A model generated the notes under the pieces. The model did not search any database. It saw only the letters and a list, made by a program, of their open reading frames with translations, and was not told the DNA's origin. The position numbers and the translations under genes were made by a program. This document shows, in pieces, positions 44,696 through 53,637 of a stretch of 64,000 nt of DNA. Numbering within the stretch: position 1 is the first letter of the stretch; each line of letters opens with the position of its first letter. Location of the stretch: the NCBI GenBank assembly GCA_965249965.1, contig OZ252262.1:1116001-1180000 (forward strand), in the 5' to 3' direction. The stretch comes from HXMU1420-13 sp965249965 (GTDB lineage: Bacteria; Bacteroidota; Rhodothermia; Balneolales; Balneolaceae).

Positions 44696-46084
44696 TCATT
44701 TTAATGGAAAAGTCAGTTTGAACTCAGTGTTTCCGGGCGAAGATTCCACTTCAATTCTACCTTCGTGTTTATCAATAATTTTTCGAACTACATCGAGACC
44801 AAGTCCAGTACCTTGTCCTACATCTTTTGTAGTAAAAAACGGATCAAAAATATTGTTTTTAACATCATCCGGAATGCCTGAACCGTTATCCCTGAAAATC
44901 ATAGTTAGATCGCCATTACTACTTTTTGCTTCAATCTCAATTTTACCACCCACTTCAACTGCATCGATGGCATTATCAAGTAAGTTGGTCCATACCTGAT
45001 TTAGTTCGCTCACATATCCACAAAATTCCGGCATATTTTCCTGAATATTCATGTCTACAAGAATACTCTTTTGCTTGGTCTTATGGTTCAACATGGTGAT
45101 GGTACTCTTGAGCAGCTTTTTGAGTTCAACCGTTTCTTTATCGGTGCCTTTGTCCATGTGAGAGTAGGTTTTTACGGAAGAAACTAACTCAGAAATTCTA
45201 CGTGAGGCATCTTCAATCTCTTCTACCATTTTCTCGGTTGTTAGCACATCTTCGACCCATCCTAGTACAGATGGCAAAGCTTCCGGTGTAAGGTGCGTTT
45301 TTATAAACTCAAGATCGTCCACATCGAAACAGTATTCTGCGAAAGTGGATGCATATTCAAACCCTTCCTCAATGTTGTGATCGTCCATCCAATCGGTAAG
45401 TTCATCTTCAAGAGCCGTTCTCTCCATTAACGACTGAGTGTTTGTTGATCCTTTTCCGGCTTTTCGAAATACGAGCTCATTAACAGCATCTACCTGCTCA
45501 TCGGTAAGTTTGATGTGCATAACCGCTTTAAATTTTTCCGGCTTGGCGCGCATATTATCGCGTAATGCAGTGGCAGAACGTACCATCGCAGAAGCAGGAT
45601 TATTCAGCTCGTGGGCGAGCCCTGCAGAAAGTTTTCCAAGGGCCATTAACTTTTCGTTTTGTTGTTGGCTGGTAGTAAAGTTTCTGATACGATCAGACAT
45701 TATATGAACGAAAGCTTCGATCAATTCATAGTGTTTTGCAATTTCAGGGAATAAACTTTCATGCGTTTCAAGTACCGTGCATTCTTCAATAACTGTTAAG
45801 TAGCCAACCGAAGATTGCATTCTTGAAAAAGGGAGTTTACCGGATATGTCGGCTTTTTTAAACACCCCAAGTTCTCGCAATTGATTGCCGGTTTTTATAA
45901 CAATTTTAACCTGTCCGTCAAGAAAAATGAGCATTCGATCAATTTCATCTCCTGGAACAGAAAGCTGTTCATCCGGTTGATAGGTGCAAAGCTTGGAATG
46001 TTCAACTAGCCATCTAATTTGATCCTCAGGCACATTCTGAAATTGATCGAAGGATTTTAAAAATTCAACAACATGGTCGTTCAT
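44696..46084 (-). CDS. Cyclic-nucleotide-binding-domain sensor histidine kinase
   Basis: The 462-residue soluble protein begins with a CRP-type cyclic-nucleotide-binding domain (about 10-125). The H box is ALGKLSAGLAHELNNP near residue 160. Between the H box and the second dimerisation helix there is an insert of roughly 100 residues (through EYCFDVDDLEF). The ATPase domain follows: N box NQVWTNLLDNAIDAV, G1 FRDNGSGIP, F box FDPFFTT, G2 GTGLGLDVV. No membrane helix. The start overlaps the zinc-finger gene by four bases. It probably phosphorylates the receiver of the downstream fusion, its only nearby partner. Confidence 0.9.
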   Translation of the reverse strand: MNDHVVEFLKSFDQFQNVPEDQIRWLVEHSKLCTYQPDEQLSVPGDEIDRMLIFLDGQVKIVIKTGNQLRELGVFKKADISGKLPFSRMQSSVGYLTVIEECTVLETHESLFPEIAKHYELIEAFVHIMSDRIRNFTTSQQQNEKLMALGKLSAGLAHELNNPASAMVRSATALRDNMRAKPEKFKAVMHIKLTDEQVDAVNELVFRKAGKGSTNTQSLMERTALEDELTDWMDDHNIEEGFEYASTFAEYCFDVDDLEFIKTHLTPEALPSVLGWVEDVLTTEKMVEEIEDASRRISELVSSVKTYSHMDKGTDKETVELKKLLKSTITMLNHKTKQKSILVDMNIQENMPEFCGYVSELNQVWTNLLDNAIDAVEVGGKIEIEAKSSNGDLTMIFRDNGSGIPDDVKNNIFDPFFTTKDVGQGTGLGLDVVRKIIDKHEGRIEVESSPGNTEFKLTFPLK

Positions 46085-46341
46085 AACTTCAACATTTTAT
46101 CATCCACATAGCAATACCGCCAGGATTCTCCCGGTTCAACCGATCGAATAATTGGATGTTCATTTCGGAAATAGTGTTTTCGTGTATGTTTGTTCTTCGA
46201 TGAGTCGCAACATCCAATGTAACCACAAGTCATGCACATTCTGAGATGCACCCAGGAATCTCCCGATAGCACACAATCGTGGCATTCAATTGAACCTGTT
46301 GGTTCGGTAATCTCAATCATTTCTTTATGCGTACAACTCAT
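46081..46341 (-). CDS. UBP-type zinc-finger protein
   Basis: The 86-residue protein carries a full UBP-type zinc finger: Cys3, His5, Cys20, Cys23, Cys36, Cys39, Cys44, His52, His56 and His62 are in family spacing, with GYIGCCDSSKNKHTRKH the most typical part. In eukaryotes this fold binds the free C-terminus of ubiquitin. In bacteria it occurs as single small proteins, often next to antiporters and kinases like these. It overlaps both neighbours by four bases, so it is fully embedded in the operon. A role as adaptor or metal/redox sensor is inference. Confidence 0.88.
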   Translation of the reverse strand: MSCTHKEMIEITEPTGSIECHDCVLSGDSWVHLRMCMTCGYIGCCDSSKNKHTRKHYFRNEHPIIRSVEPGESWRYCYVDDKMLKL

Positions 46342-47912
46342 GATTCATCCATTAATAAATTCAGCGACATTGAGCCTTCAATTTCATCGCTTAAACTTAA
46401 TTCTGCCAATTTGCGTCCAGCCTGTTTCATTGGTAAACATACGGCATTTGCACCGGCTTCAGCTAAACCAGCATGCTCTTCATCTCTGATAGTTAATGCA
46501 TAAATATCATTCGAATAGTTATTCTCACGCAGCATTTTAGTGGCTTGAATCTTCGTAGTAGGATTGCTCATAGATAAAATCACTGATGTTACTTCGGATA
46601 AATCAATGTTTTGCCAAAGTTCCGGATCGTAGGCATCCCCATAAACAACCCGCCTGCGTTCTTTAATATTCTTTTCGATGCGAGCAGGATCACTATCCAT
46701 TCCTGTAACTCGATAATCTCGCTCTTTTAAATAATCGTAAGCGGCTGCACCGGCTTGGCCCATGCCAACTATTAAATAATGCGCGCCCCCTAAATTCACA
46801 ACCTGATGGCCTGGGTGCTTCACATCTCGCTCGAATGGAATAAGTTTAAATTCAAATTTATTCCAAAGTCTGTTTGCATTGGATGAGATAGGAGCATTAA
46901 TGGCATAACTCGCGGCAGTTATCAGCGCCATAGCAATTAATGCCGATTCGGGAATAAAGCCTGAACTCATTGCAACTGCTCCAGCGATTAAGGTAAACTC
47001 GCTGTAAGAAGTGAGAGTGGTTGTTACCATAAACGCATTTCTAGATCGTAGCTTAAATCCGATTAAGAAGAAGAAAAACATGAGTGATTTTATCGGAAGA
47101 ACCACTAATACAACGAGCGCAAAAATCATGGAACTCATGTCTGGTAACCCGGCTAAACCAACTTCTAAAAAGAAACCAACCAGAAAAGCCTCTTTGAGTC
47201 CCCATAGTTTTTCTGCAAGTTCATCGGCTTGTGCATGACCGGATAGAAGTGCGCCAGCTGCAAGTGCACCAAGTTCGGATGAAAGGCCAAGAACTTCAAA
47301 TAATCCACCTGTTCCAACGGCCAAAATCAAACCAAAAAGAAGCTGTAGTTCTTCGTGACCACTGGCAACAAATAGTTTAAGGATGAGCGGACGTAAAATG
47401 GGTAAAATCAGCAAACCGACGCTCCAGATTGATGGAAGCCCACCACCAGTTAATGCCAAAATTACGATAGCCACCAAATCCTGAAGAATCAAAATGCCGA
47501 TTGCAACACGGGCATGATATGCTCCTAATTCGCCACGAGCTTCTAATGCTTTCGCTGCAAGTACGGTACTTGAAAACCCTAACAACACTCCAATGATTAT
47601 GGCCGCTGTAAGATCGTATCCAAAGAAACTAGCGATACCGGTGAAAATTCCGGCACTTATCAGAAGGTGTAATCCACCGGCGCCAAACACTTCAGGTTGA
47701 ACTATGTTTTTCAGACGTAAGTGAAGGCCAACAGTAAAAAGTAATAAGAGAACCCCTAAGTGACCAATTTCATGGATTACATAGGTATTTATCTCAAGCC
47801 CCGTAAGTGAGAGAATAATACCCGCCGCCAAATAACCAATTAGCGGTGGGAGTCGAATTGCCTGAACAAACATCCCAAGTACATATGCCAGTGCCAGCCA
47901 AAGAATTTCCAT
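46338..47912 (-). CDS. CPA2 family cation:proton antiporter (KefB-like) with TrkA-N domain
   Basis: The 524-residue protein has about 12 membrane helices. Signatures include LGFSSTVLAAKAL with ILILQDLVAI (the QD pair of KefB-type antiporters). At about residues 375-510 is a Rossmann TrkA-N domain with GMGQAGAAAYDYL and a distal Asp (GMDSD). It should exchange K+ or Na+ for H+ under NAD(H) or similar control. It is the first gene of the four-gene operon. About 115 bases lie between it and the esterase gene, with no terminator I trust. Confidence 0.9.
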   Translation of the reverse strand: MEILWLALAYVLGMFVQAIRLPPLIGYLAAGIILSLTGLEINTYVIHEIGHLGVLLLLFTVGLHLRLKNIVQPEVFGAGGLHLLISAGIFTGIASFFGYDLTAAIIIGVLLGFSSTVLAAKALEARGELGAYHARVAIGILILQDLVAIVILALTGGGLPSIWSVGLLILPILRPLILKLFVASGHEELQLLFGLILAVGTGGLFEVLGLSSELGALAAGALLSGHAQADELAEKLWGLKEAFLVGFFLEVGLAGLPDMSSMIFALVVLVVLPIKSLMFFFFLIGFKLRSRNAFMVTTTLTSYSEFTLIAGAVAMSSGFIPESALIAMALITAASYAINAPISSNANRLWNKFEFKLIPFERDVKHPGHQVVNLGGAHYLIVGMGQAGAAAYDYLKERDYRVTGMDSDPARIEKNIKERRRVVYGDAYDPELWQNIDLSEVTSVILSMSNPTTKIQATKMLRENNYSNDIYALTIRDEEHAGLAEAGANAVCLPMKQAGRKLAELSLSDEIEGSMSLNLLMDES

Positions 47913-48027
47913 TTGAGTGAGTTTTTATTTTGGCAGAAGATGTATCAAAATTCAATACAAGTAAAGCGAGTACTAATAAAGTTAGTACAAACAATTTACT
48001 TCTCAACATAACCACACGGCAAGAAGT

Positions 48028-48699
48028 CTAGATTCTGGAATTTATAATATTGTTCATATGATCAATTTCATCTGCATTGATTGTGTGGCCCATATTTGGG
48101 TAAATCTTCTTTACCACATTTCCATTAATTGTTGATAATATGGTTTCACTATCATGAACACGTTCAACTGGAATATGAAAATCAACATCGCTGCAGCCAA
48201 GAAATACCGGCGTTTGATTCAGATCACCTGAGTAAAGTCCAGCGTCCAACGAATCACCAATAAGTCCACCAGAAAATGCGAACAAACCAGCATATGAATG
48301 CGGGTGCCGTGCAACATATTCAGATGCCAGGCAAGCTCCTTGCGAGAATCCCAGTATAAAAATCTTGTCTTTCGAAAAACCAAGTTCTTCAGCTTTTTCC
48401 ATAGCATCCGCAACTGCTTGTAGACCAGAATTAAGACCGGGTTGGTTTTGCTCTTTGGGCATTAAAAATGAAAATGGATACCAGGTTGAACCCTGCGCCT
48501 GAGGTGCCAGAAAGGTAATTTCTTCATTTTTCTCGATTTCTGAAGCCAATGATAAAATGCTTTGCGCAGAAGCTCCTCTACCGTGGACCATAATCATGGC
48601 AGCTTTTGCTTTCGATGGATCAGCACCAGCCTGATACATGGGTTGTCCTTGGTGGGGACCCTGAATTCTTTGATTTGGATCAACTCTGAATAATGACAT
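48028..48699 (-). CDS. MhqD-like carboxylesterase (alpha/beta hydrolase)
   Basis: The 223-residue cytoplasmic enzyme is of the phospholipase/carboxylesterase family. It has MVHGRGA as oxyanion region, the nucleophile in GFSQGA, Asp in CSDVDFHIP and His in NMGHTI. It sits 61 bases downstream of the ring-cleaving dioxygenase gene on the same strand. The same two activities (MhqD and MhqO) serve quinone/hydroquinone resistance in Bacillus, so a common role is likely here. Confidence 0.85.
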   Translation of the reverse strand: MSLFRVDPNQRIQGPHQGQPMYQAGADPSKAKAAMIMVHGRGASAQSILSLASEIEKNEEITFLAPQAQGSTWYPFSFLMPKEQNQPGLNSGLQAVADAMEKAEELGFSKDKIFILGFSQGACLASEYVARHPHSYAGLFAFSGGLIGDSLDAGLYSGDLNQTPVFLGCSDVDFHIPVERVHDSETILSTINGNVVKKIYPNMGHTINADEIDHMNNIINSRI

Positions 48700-48726
48700 A
48701 CGATAATTTTTTAAATAATTTGATAA

Positions 48727-48752
48727 AAACAGGGGGTATTTAAACCCCTTTC
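48727..48752 (-). terminator. Weak terminator-like hairpin between dioxygenase and esterase genes
   Basis: On the minus strand AGGGG faces CCCCT around a TTTAAATA-type loop, followed by GTTTTTATC. It may attenuate transcription from the dioxygenase gene into the esterase gene. Confidence 0.4.
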
Positions 48753-48760
48753 ATCGGTGT

Positions 48761-49687
48761 CTAGTCTAAATTAGGAAGTGTTCGTTCGATGAGTTCCCTG
48801 CGTGGTTCAAGCCAGGGTGTTAGAATTAATTTTTCTCCTAAATGCTCAAAATTCTCATCCACGGTGTAGCCAGGATCATCGGTTGCAACTTCGAAAAGAA
48901 CACCTCCCGGTTCTCTGAAATATATACTTCTGAACCAATGCCGATCGATTACTTGTGTTGGTTGTAAACCTTTACGAATTACTTCATCTCGGATCTTCTG
49001 AAGTTCGTTAAGATTCTCGGCTCTAAATGCCACATGGTGCACAATTCCTCGACCTCCACGACCATGTTCCTGCTCAGCGGTTTCAATGATAACAGAAGAT
49101 CCAATTTGTGCATCCGTTTCTAGTAAAGTTAGATTTCCATCAGATTTCGTTTCCGAGAATCCTAAAATATCTGTAAGGATGTCCACGGTTCCATCAGCAT
49201 GAGACAGTTTTAATCGGGTAGACTCAAAACCCTGAATAGATTGATCATGAGGAACAGGACTTTCGTAGGAACTCTTTTTTTCTTTCGCATCTCCATCAAA
49301 AATAAGATCTAGCTCTAATCCATCGGGATCGGTAAACCGAATGCCTTGCTTTCCAAACATATCGAAATATTCAGAATGCGATAATCCCAAATAGTTCAAT
49401 CGCTCTAGCCAATAATCTTGAGAGCCTTTTGGCACGCGAAAGGCTACATTTACAGCCTCTCCAGTTCCAATGGTTCCTTTATGAGCTCTTGGCCAAGGGA
49501 AAAAAGTTAAACTTGAGCCCGGAACTGCAGCCTCGTTTCCATAAAATAAATGATAGGTGCCGGGGTCGTCCTGATTAACAGATTTTTTAACCATTCGCAT
49601 ACCCAATGCCTTCGTATAAAAATCTGAATTCTCTTTTGGTCCACCGGCTAAAACTGTGATGTGATGTAATCCTTTATTGTGTTTCAT
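48761..49687 (-). CDS. MhqO-like ring-cleaving dioxygenase (glyoxalase family)
   Basis: The 308-residue protein has two vicinal-oxygen-chelate modules. Likely metal ligands are His in GLHHITVLAGG at the start, His in GIVHHVAFR near residue 215, and Glu in REPGGVLFEVATD near 262. The length and the C-terminal GEKLILTPWLEPRR fit the MhqO/LinE-like group acting on hydroquinones. The upstream space of 160 bases is shared with the divergent M48 gene and should hold both promoters. No operator can be named. Confidence 0.87.
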   Translation of the reverse strand: MKHNKGLHHITVLAGGPKENSDFYTKALGMRMVKKSVNQDDPGTYHLFYGNEAAVPGSSLTFFPWPRAHKGTIGTGEAVNVAFRVPKGSQDYWLERLNYLGLSHSEYFDMFGKQGIRFTDPDGLELDLIFDGDAKEKKSSYESPVPHDQSIQGFESTRLKLSHADGTVDILTDILGFSETKSDGNLTLLETDAQIGSSVIIETAEQEHGRGGRGIVHHVAFRAENLNELQKIRDEVIRKGLQPTQVIDRHWFRSIYFREPGGVLFEVATDDPGYTVDENFEHLGEKLILTPWLEPRRELIERTLPNLD

Positions 49688-49847
49688 AATAATATCTGTT
49701 TGATAAGCGACTAAAGGTAATAAATAGTTTAATGTTAAACTATTTGATGTTTTCTATAGTTCCAATTGTTGCAACCGATTGAAGAATGATCTCCCTGATT
49801 GTTTCCCGATTCGCTATTTTCTGGCAAACATTCAGCAAAAGATTTAA

Positions 49848-51086
49848 ATGAATACGATTTCTATAATAATTTTGGTGGCACTATTAACGGATTATGCCAT
49901 TGGGTTAGTTACAAATGTTCTAAATCTTAAATCTCTGTCGAAAGATGTTCCGGAAGAGTTTGAGGCCGTGTATGATGCAGAAACCTATGCCAAATCGCAG
50001 CAATACACGAAGGTTAGAACTCAATTCGGCTTTATAACCGGCAGCTTCGACTTATTTATTTTACTGGTATTCTGGTTTTCTGGTGGCTTTAACATGCTAG
50101 ACAACTGGATTCGCGGTTTCCCATTTAATGATCTTGTTTCAGGAATTATTTTTATTGTGATGCTGATGATTGCAAAGTCGATTCTTTCTCTTCCATTCTC
50201 TATTTATTCCACGTTTGTGATTGAAGAAAAATTCGGATTTAATAAGACCACTGTTAAAACATTCTTCCTCGATTTAATTAAAGGAATTGCTTTGGGTGCT
50301 TTAATTGGGATCCCACTGCTTACCGGGATACTGGCATTTTTCATTTACGGTGGTGATTGGGCCTGGCTATTTGCATGGTTGGCAGTTACCGCATTCACAT
50401 TATTGATGCAATACATAGCACCGACATGGATAATGCCATTGTTCAATAAATTTACTCCAATAGAAGAGGGAGAATTAAAGAATGAAATTGAAGAGTACAC
50501 CCAAAAAGTAAAGTTTCCTTTAAAAGGATTATATGTCATCGATGGTTCAAAAAGATCAAGTAAATCGAATGCCTTCTTTACGGGATTTGGGAAAAATAAG
50601 CGAGTAGCCTTGTATGATACCTTAATTGAAAATCACACCATCCAGGAACTTGTTGCTGTATTAGCTCATGAAATTGGGCACTACAAGAAAAAGCATATCC
50701 TTAAAGGGATGATTATCAGTATCGCACATTCAGCCGTATTATTTTTCTTGTTGTCTATATTCCTAAAAGAACAGGCACTCTTCGATGCGTTTTACATGGA
50801 TAGAATGACCGTGTATTCCGGGCTGATATTCTTTGGACTGCTATACTCACCAATCGAGATGATTTTATCCGTAATCATGTCTATGTCGTCCAGAAAGCAC
50901 GAATTTGAAGCAGACGAGTTTGCTGTAACAACTACAGGGAATAAGCAGGATATGATTTCAACATTGAAGAAACTGTCTAAAGACAATTTATCCAATCTAA
51001 CCCCGCATCCCTGGTATGTTTTTCTAAATTATTCGCATCCACCTGTTCTTGAGCGGATCTATGCAATTCGGAGGATTAAAGTATGA
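49848..51086 (+). CDS. M48 family Ste24-like membrane metallopeptidase
   Basis: The 412-residue protein has about seven membrane helices. The zinc site HEIGH lies in LAHEIGHYKKKH near residue 277, and the third ligand Glu is in FEADEFAV near 350. The N-terminal part (KSLSKDVPEEFEAVYDAETY and SQQYTKVRTQFG) is the CAAX-protease-type region. In bacteria it probably helps quality control of membrane proteins. Its stop overlaps the start of the next gene (ATGA). Confidence 0.92.
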   Translation: MNTISIIILVALLTDYAIGLVTNVLNLKSLSKDVPEEFEAVYDAETYAKSQQYTKVRTQFGFITGSFDLFILLVFWFSGGFNMLDNWIRGFPFNDLVSGIIFIVMLMIAKSILSLPFSIYSTFVIEEKFGFNKTTVKTFFLDLIKGIALGALIGIPLLTGILAFFIYGGDWAWLFAWLAVTAFTLLMQYIAPTWIMPLFNKFTPIEEGELKNEIEEYTQKVKFPLKGLYVIDGSKRSSKSNAFFTGFGKNKRVALYDTLIENHTIQELVAVLAHEIGHYKKKHILKGMIISIAHSAVLFFLLSIFLKEQALFDAFYMDRMTVYSGLIFFGLLYSPIEMILSVIMSMSSRKHEFEADEFAVTTTGNKQDMISTLKKLSKDNLSNLTPHPWYVFLNYSHPPVLERIYAIRRIKV

Positions 51087-52213
51087 GTACATCAAATAAC
51101 ATTGAAACTATAGCAATTCACTCGGGTGCCGAACATTGGTCGGGTAGTAAGGCAATCGCTGCGCCCATGGAGCCTTCCACCACGTACGAACACGATGTAA
51201 AAGGCCACCAAGAGGGTGATTTTATTTACTCAAGAGATAGAAATCCGAACAGATTACAGCTAGAAAAATTATTGGCTGATCTAGAAGGAGGTATGGCCTG
51301 CGCAGCATTTTCATCGGGTGTTGCTGCGATTACCGCAATGTTTATGAGTGTGCCAAACGGATCGCATATCATCATTCCAAATGATTTGTATCATGGTTCA
51401 CGTGTAATTCTCCAAAATTTTTCAGAAAGATGGGGCATTGAATATTCAATCGTGGATACTACAGATTTAGAGATATTTGCGGATTCAATTCGCGAAAATA
51501 CTAAACTGGCATTCATTGAGACTCCGTCGAATCCATTGCTGTTAGTAACTGATTTAGAAAAAACCATTCATGTAGCAAAACAGCGTGGGCTAATGGTGTG
51601 CGTAGATAACACGTTCGCTACACCTTATAACACCAATCCCATAAATTATGGCGCTGATTTTGTAATGCATTCTACCAGTAAATTTCTTGGTGGTCATTCT
51701 GATATAATTGGTGGTGCTATTATTGCTGCCGAAGATGATGAGAATTTTAAAGCAATTCGAAAAATCCAACAGAAATTAGGTTCGGTTCCTTCGCCTTTTG
51801 ATTGTTGGTTACTGGCAAGAAGTATTAGAAGTTTCCCCCACCGAATGCGTATGCATAATCAAAATGCCTGGGAAGTTGCCCAATATTTGAGCTCCAATCA
51901 TAATATTAAAGATGTTTTTTACCCGGGATTACCCAACCATGCCGACCATGAAATTGCGGCCGCACAGATGCGAGGTTTTGGAGGAATGATTTCATTTCTA
52001 ATCGATGGAGATTATAACAAGGCGATAGAAATCGTGGGAAAAACGAAGGTGATTCGAAGAGCTACAAGTTTGGGAGGCATCGAGAGTTTATGGGAACATC
52101 GCAGATCGAGTGAAAGCGCCACATCTACAACACCCGAAAACCTGATTCGTTTTAGTGTTGGGTTAGAACACATCGACGATTTGATTGAGGATTTAGAGCA
52201 AGCACTTAGCTAG
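51083..52213 (+). CDS. Cystathionine gamma-synthase/beta-lyase family PLP enzyme
   Basis: The 376-residue protein has the family marks: YSRDRNPNRLQLE near residue 49, FSSGVAAI, VDNTFATPY near 174, and the PLP lysine in HSTSKFLGGHSD near 200. Trans-sulfuration enzymes of this kind act in methionine or cysteine synthesis. Synthase, beta-lyase and gamma-lyase activities cannot be separated by eye. It is translationally coupled to the M48 gene and overlaps the convergent kinase gene by four bases (CTAG). Confidence 0.9.
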   Translation: MSTSNNIETIAIHSGAEHWSGSKAIAAPMEPSTTYEHDVKGHQEGDFIYSRDRNPNRLQLEKLLADLEGGMACAAFSSGVAAITAMFMSVPNGSHIIIPNDLYHGSRVILQNFSERWGIEYSIVDTTDLEIFADSIRENTKLAFIETPSNPLLLVTDLEKTIHVAKQRGLMVCVDNTFATPYNTNPINYGADFVMHSTSKFLGGHSDIIGGAIIAAEDDENFKAIRKIQQKLGSVPSPFDCWLLARSIRSFPHRMRMHNQNAWEVAQYLSSNHNIKDVFYPGLPNHADHEIAAAQMRGFGGMISFLIDGDYNKAIEIVGKTKVIRRATSLGGIESLWEHRRSSESATSTTPENLIRFSVGLEHIDDLIEDLEQALS

Positions 52214-53631
52214 CATTCTTTTACCGGTAGAATAATCTGGAAAGTGGCGCCACCGGCTTCATTATTAAATGCTTTAATAAATCCCCCATGTTGGCGTATG
52301 ATTTCATTGGATATGGCAAGGCCTAATCCCAGTCCAAATTTAGCCCCTTGATTTTTCGTAGTAAAATTTGGCTCAAAGATTTTAGGCAGAACATCTTCAG
52401 GAATTCCCGGGCCATTATCGCTGATTTCTACAACAATTTTAAAATCACCTTCTGCCCATGTTTTAATTTTTAAATTGCCTTTCTCCGTTAAAACATCACA
52501 AGCGTTCACTAAAATATTAGTCCAAACCTGATTAAGTTCTCCCATCTTTCCACAAGTTTGAGGGATATCTAGCAGATCAAGTTCCACGTTCAAATACTTC
52601 AATCGATTCGATAGAATTAAGATCGTGTCATAAATACCTTCTCGGATATCGATCATATCAAACTGATTCCTATCCTGCCGACTGTAGCTTTTTAAACTTT
52701 TCACCAAATTTACAATGCGTTCGCTGGCCACCTGAATATTGTGGATGAACTTTCCTGCATCAAATTGCTGAACTAAAACTTCTACAGGAATTTTCTTCTT
52801 CTTTTTTTTGACGATTTGCAAAGCCTCATCAGGCATTTGGGCGAGCTTTCTAATTAATGACCGTTCTTTCACCCATGGAAATTCTTTCTGAATCGAAAGC
52901 ATTTTAGCGCGTACATCCGAACTACTTAAGGGTTTTGAATGTAAGCCAAGATTGAAAATCTCAGTTTTAGCAGAAGTATTCTGAGAATCCAAAAAATTCT
53001 CTTTCAGCTTTTCTGAAGATCGGAGTAAAGCAGCGGCAGGGTTATTTACTTCATGAGCGAAGCCCGCTACTAGTTCACCTAACGTAGCCATTTTTTCCTG
53101 AGCCACTAACTTTTGGTGTGAATTTTCAAGATCTATGAAAGCTTTTTTAAGTTGAGTTCTTTCTTGCTCGAGATTTAGGTTTAGTGCATTCAATTTTGAT
53201 TCCAGCTTAAGATTTTTATCAAATCTTTCAGCCATATTATTAAGCATCAGCTGTTCAATTTGGCGTCTCAATTCTGGATATTTATCCATGTAATGAGTGA
53301 ATTCAGCCTGTCGAACACGAAATATTTTGCTGTCTTCGGTTGCGATACATTTGGTAAGTGTGGCATTCCCGGTAGTATAGGATACAAGTCCGGCAAAGTG
53401 ACCTGGGGCTAAAGAAATAAGCTCAAGTGATATGCCATCATCTCGCTGATGATTCAACGTAACGGAACCTTCGAGCACGAGATATAAATGTGTAATCACC
53501 CTTCCCTGAGGAAACAGCATGTCGCCCGCTGAATACGAGCGTACGAGTTTAGATAGCTCTTCCGATTTAAGAATTACATGCTTGATGTATCCAAGAAGCT
53601 CTTCTTTTCTATTGACCTTTTTCTTCATCAA
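52210..53631 (-). CDS. Second cyclic-nucleotide-binding-domain histidine kinase
   Basis: The 473-residue soluble protein begins with a CRP-type cyclic-nucleotide domain (about 18-140). A coiled coil (LESKLNALNLNLEQE) leads into the H box LGELVAGFAHEVNNP near residue 192. About 100 inserted residues, including a run of six lysines (IVKKKKKKIPV), separate the H box from the second helix. The ATPase part is complete: NQVWTNILVNACDVL, SDNGPGIP, FEPNFTTK, GLGLGLAIS. It resembles the kinase at 44696 in every domain. The receiver gene six bases upstream is its obvious partner. Confidence 0.9.
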   Translation of the reverse strand: MMKKKVNRKEELLGYIKHVILKSEELSKLVRSYSAGDMLFPQGRVITHLYLVLEGSVTLNHQRDDGISLELISLAPGHFAGLVSYTTGNATLTKCIATEDSKIFRVRQAEFTHYMDKYPELRRQIEQLMLNNMAERFDKNLKLESKLNALNLNLEQERTQLKKAFIDLENSHQKLVAQEKMATLGELVAGFAHEVNNPAAALLRSSEKLKENFLDSQNTSAKTEIFNLGLHSKPLSSSDVRAKMLSIQKEFPWVKERSLIRKLAQMPDEALQIVKKKKKKIPVEVLVQQFDAGKFIHNIQVASERIVNLVKSLKSYSRQDRNQFDMIDIREGIYDTILILSNRLKYLNVELDLLDIPQTCGKMGELNQVWTNILVNACDVLTEKGNLKIKTWAEGDFKIVVEISDNGPGIPEDVLPKIFEPNFTTKNQGAKFGLGLGLAISNEIIRQHGGFIKAFNNEAGGATFQIILPVKEC

Positions 53632-53637
53632 GACTGA

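Noticed and set aside
47794..48015. Minus-strand reading frame starting MVMLRSKLFVLTLLVLALLVLNF, signal-peptide-like
   Set aside because: Two thirds of it overlap the 5' part of the antiporter gene in another frame, and the part after the hydrophobic stretch has no protein-like pattern.
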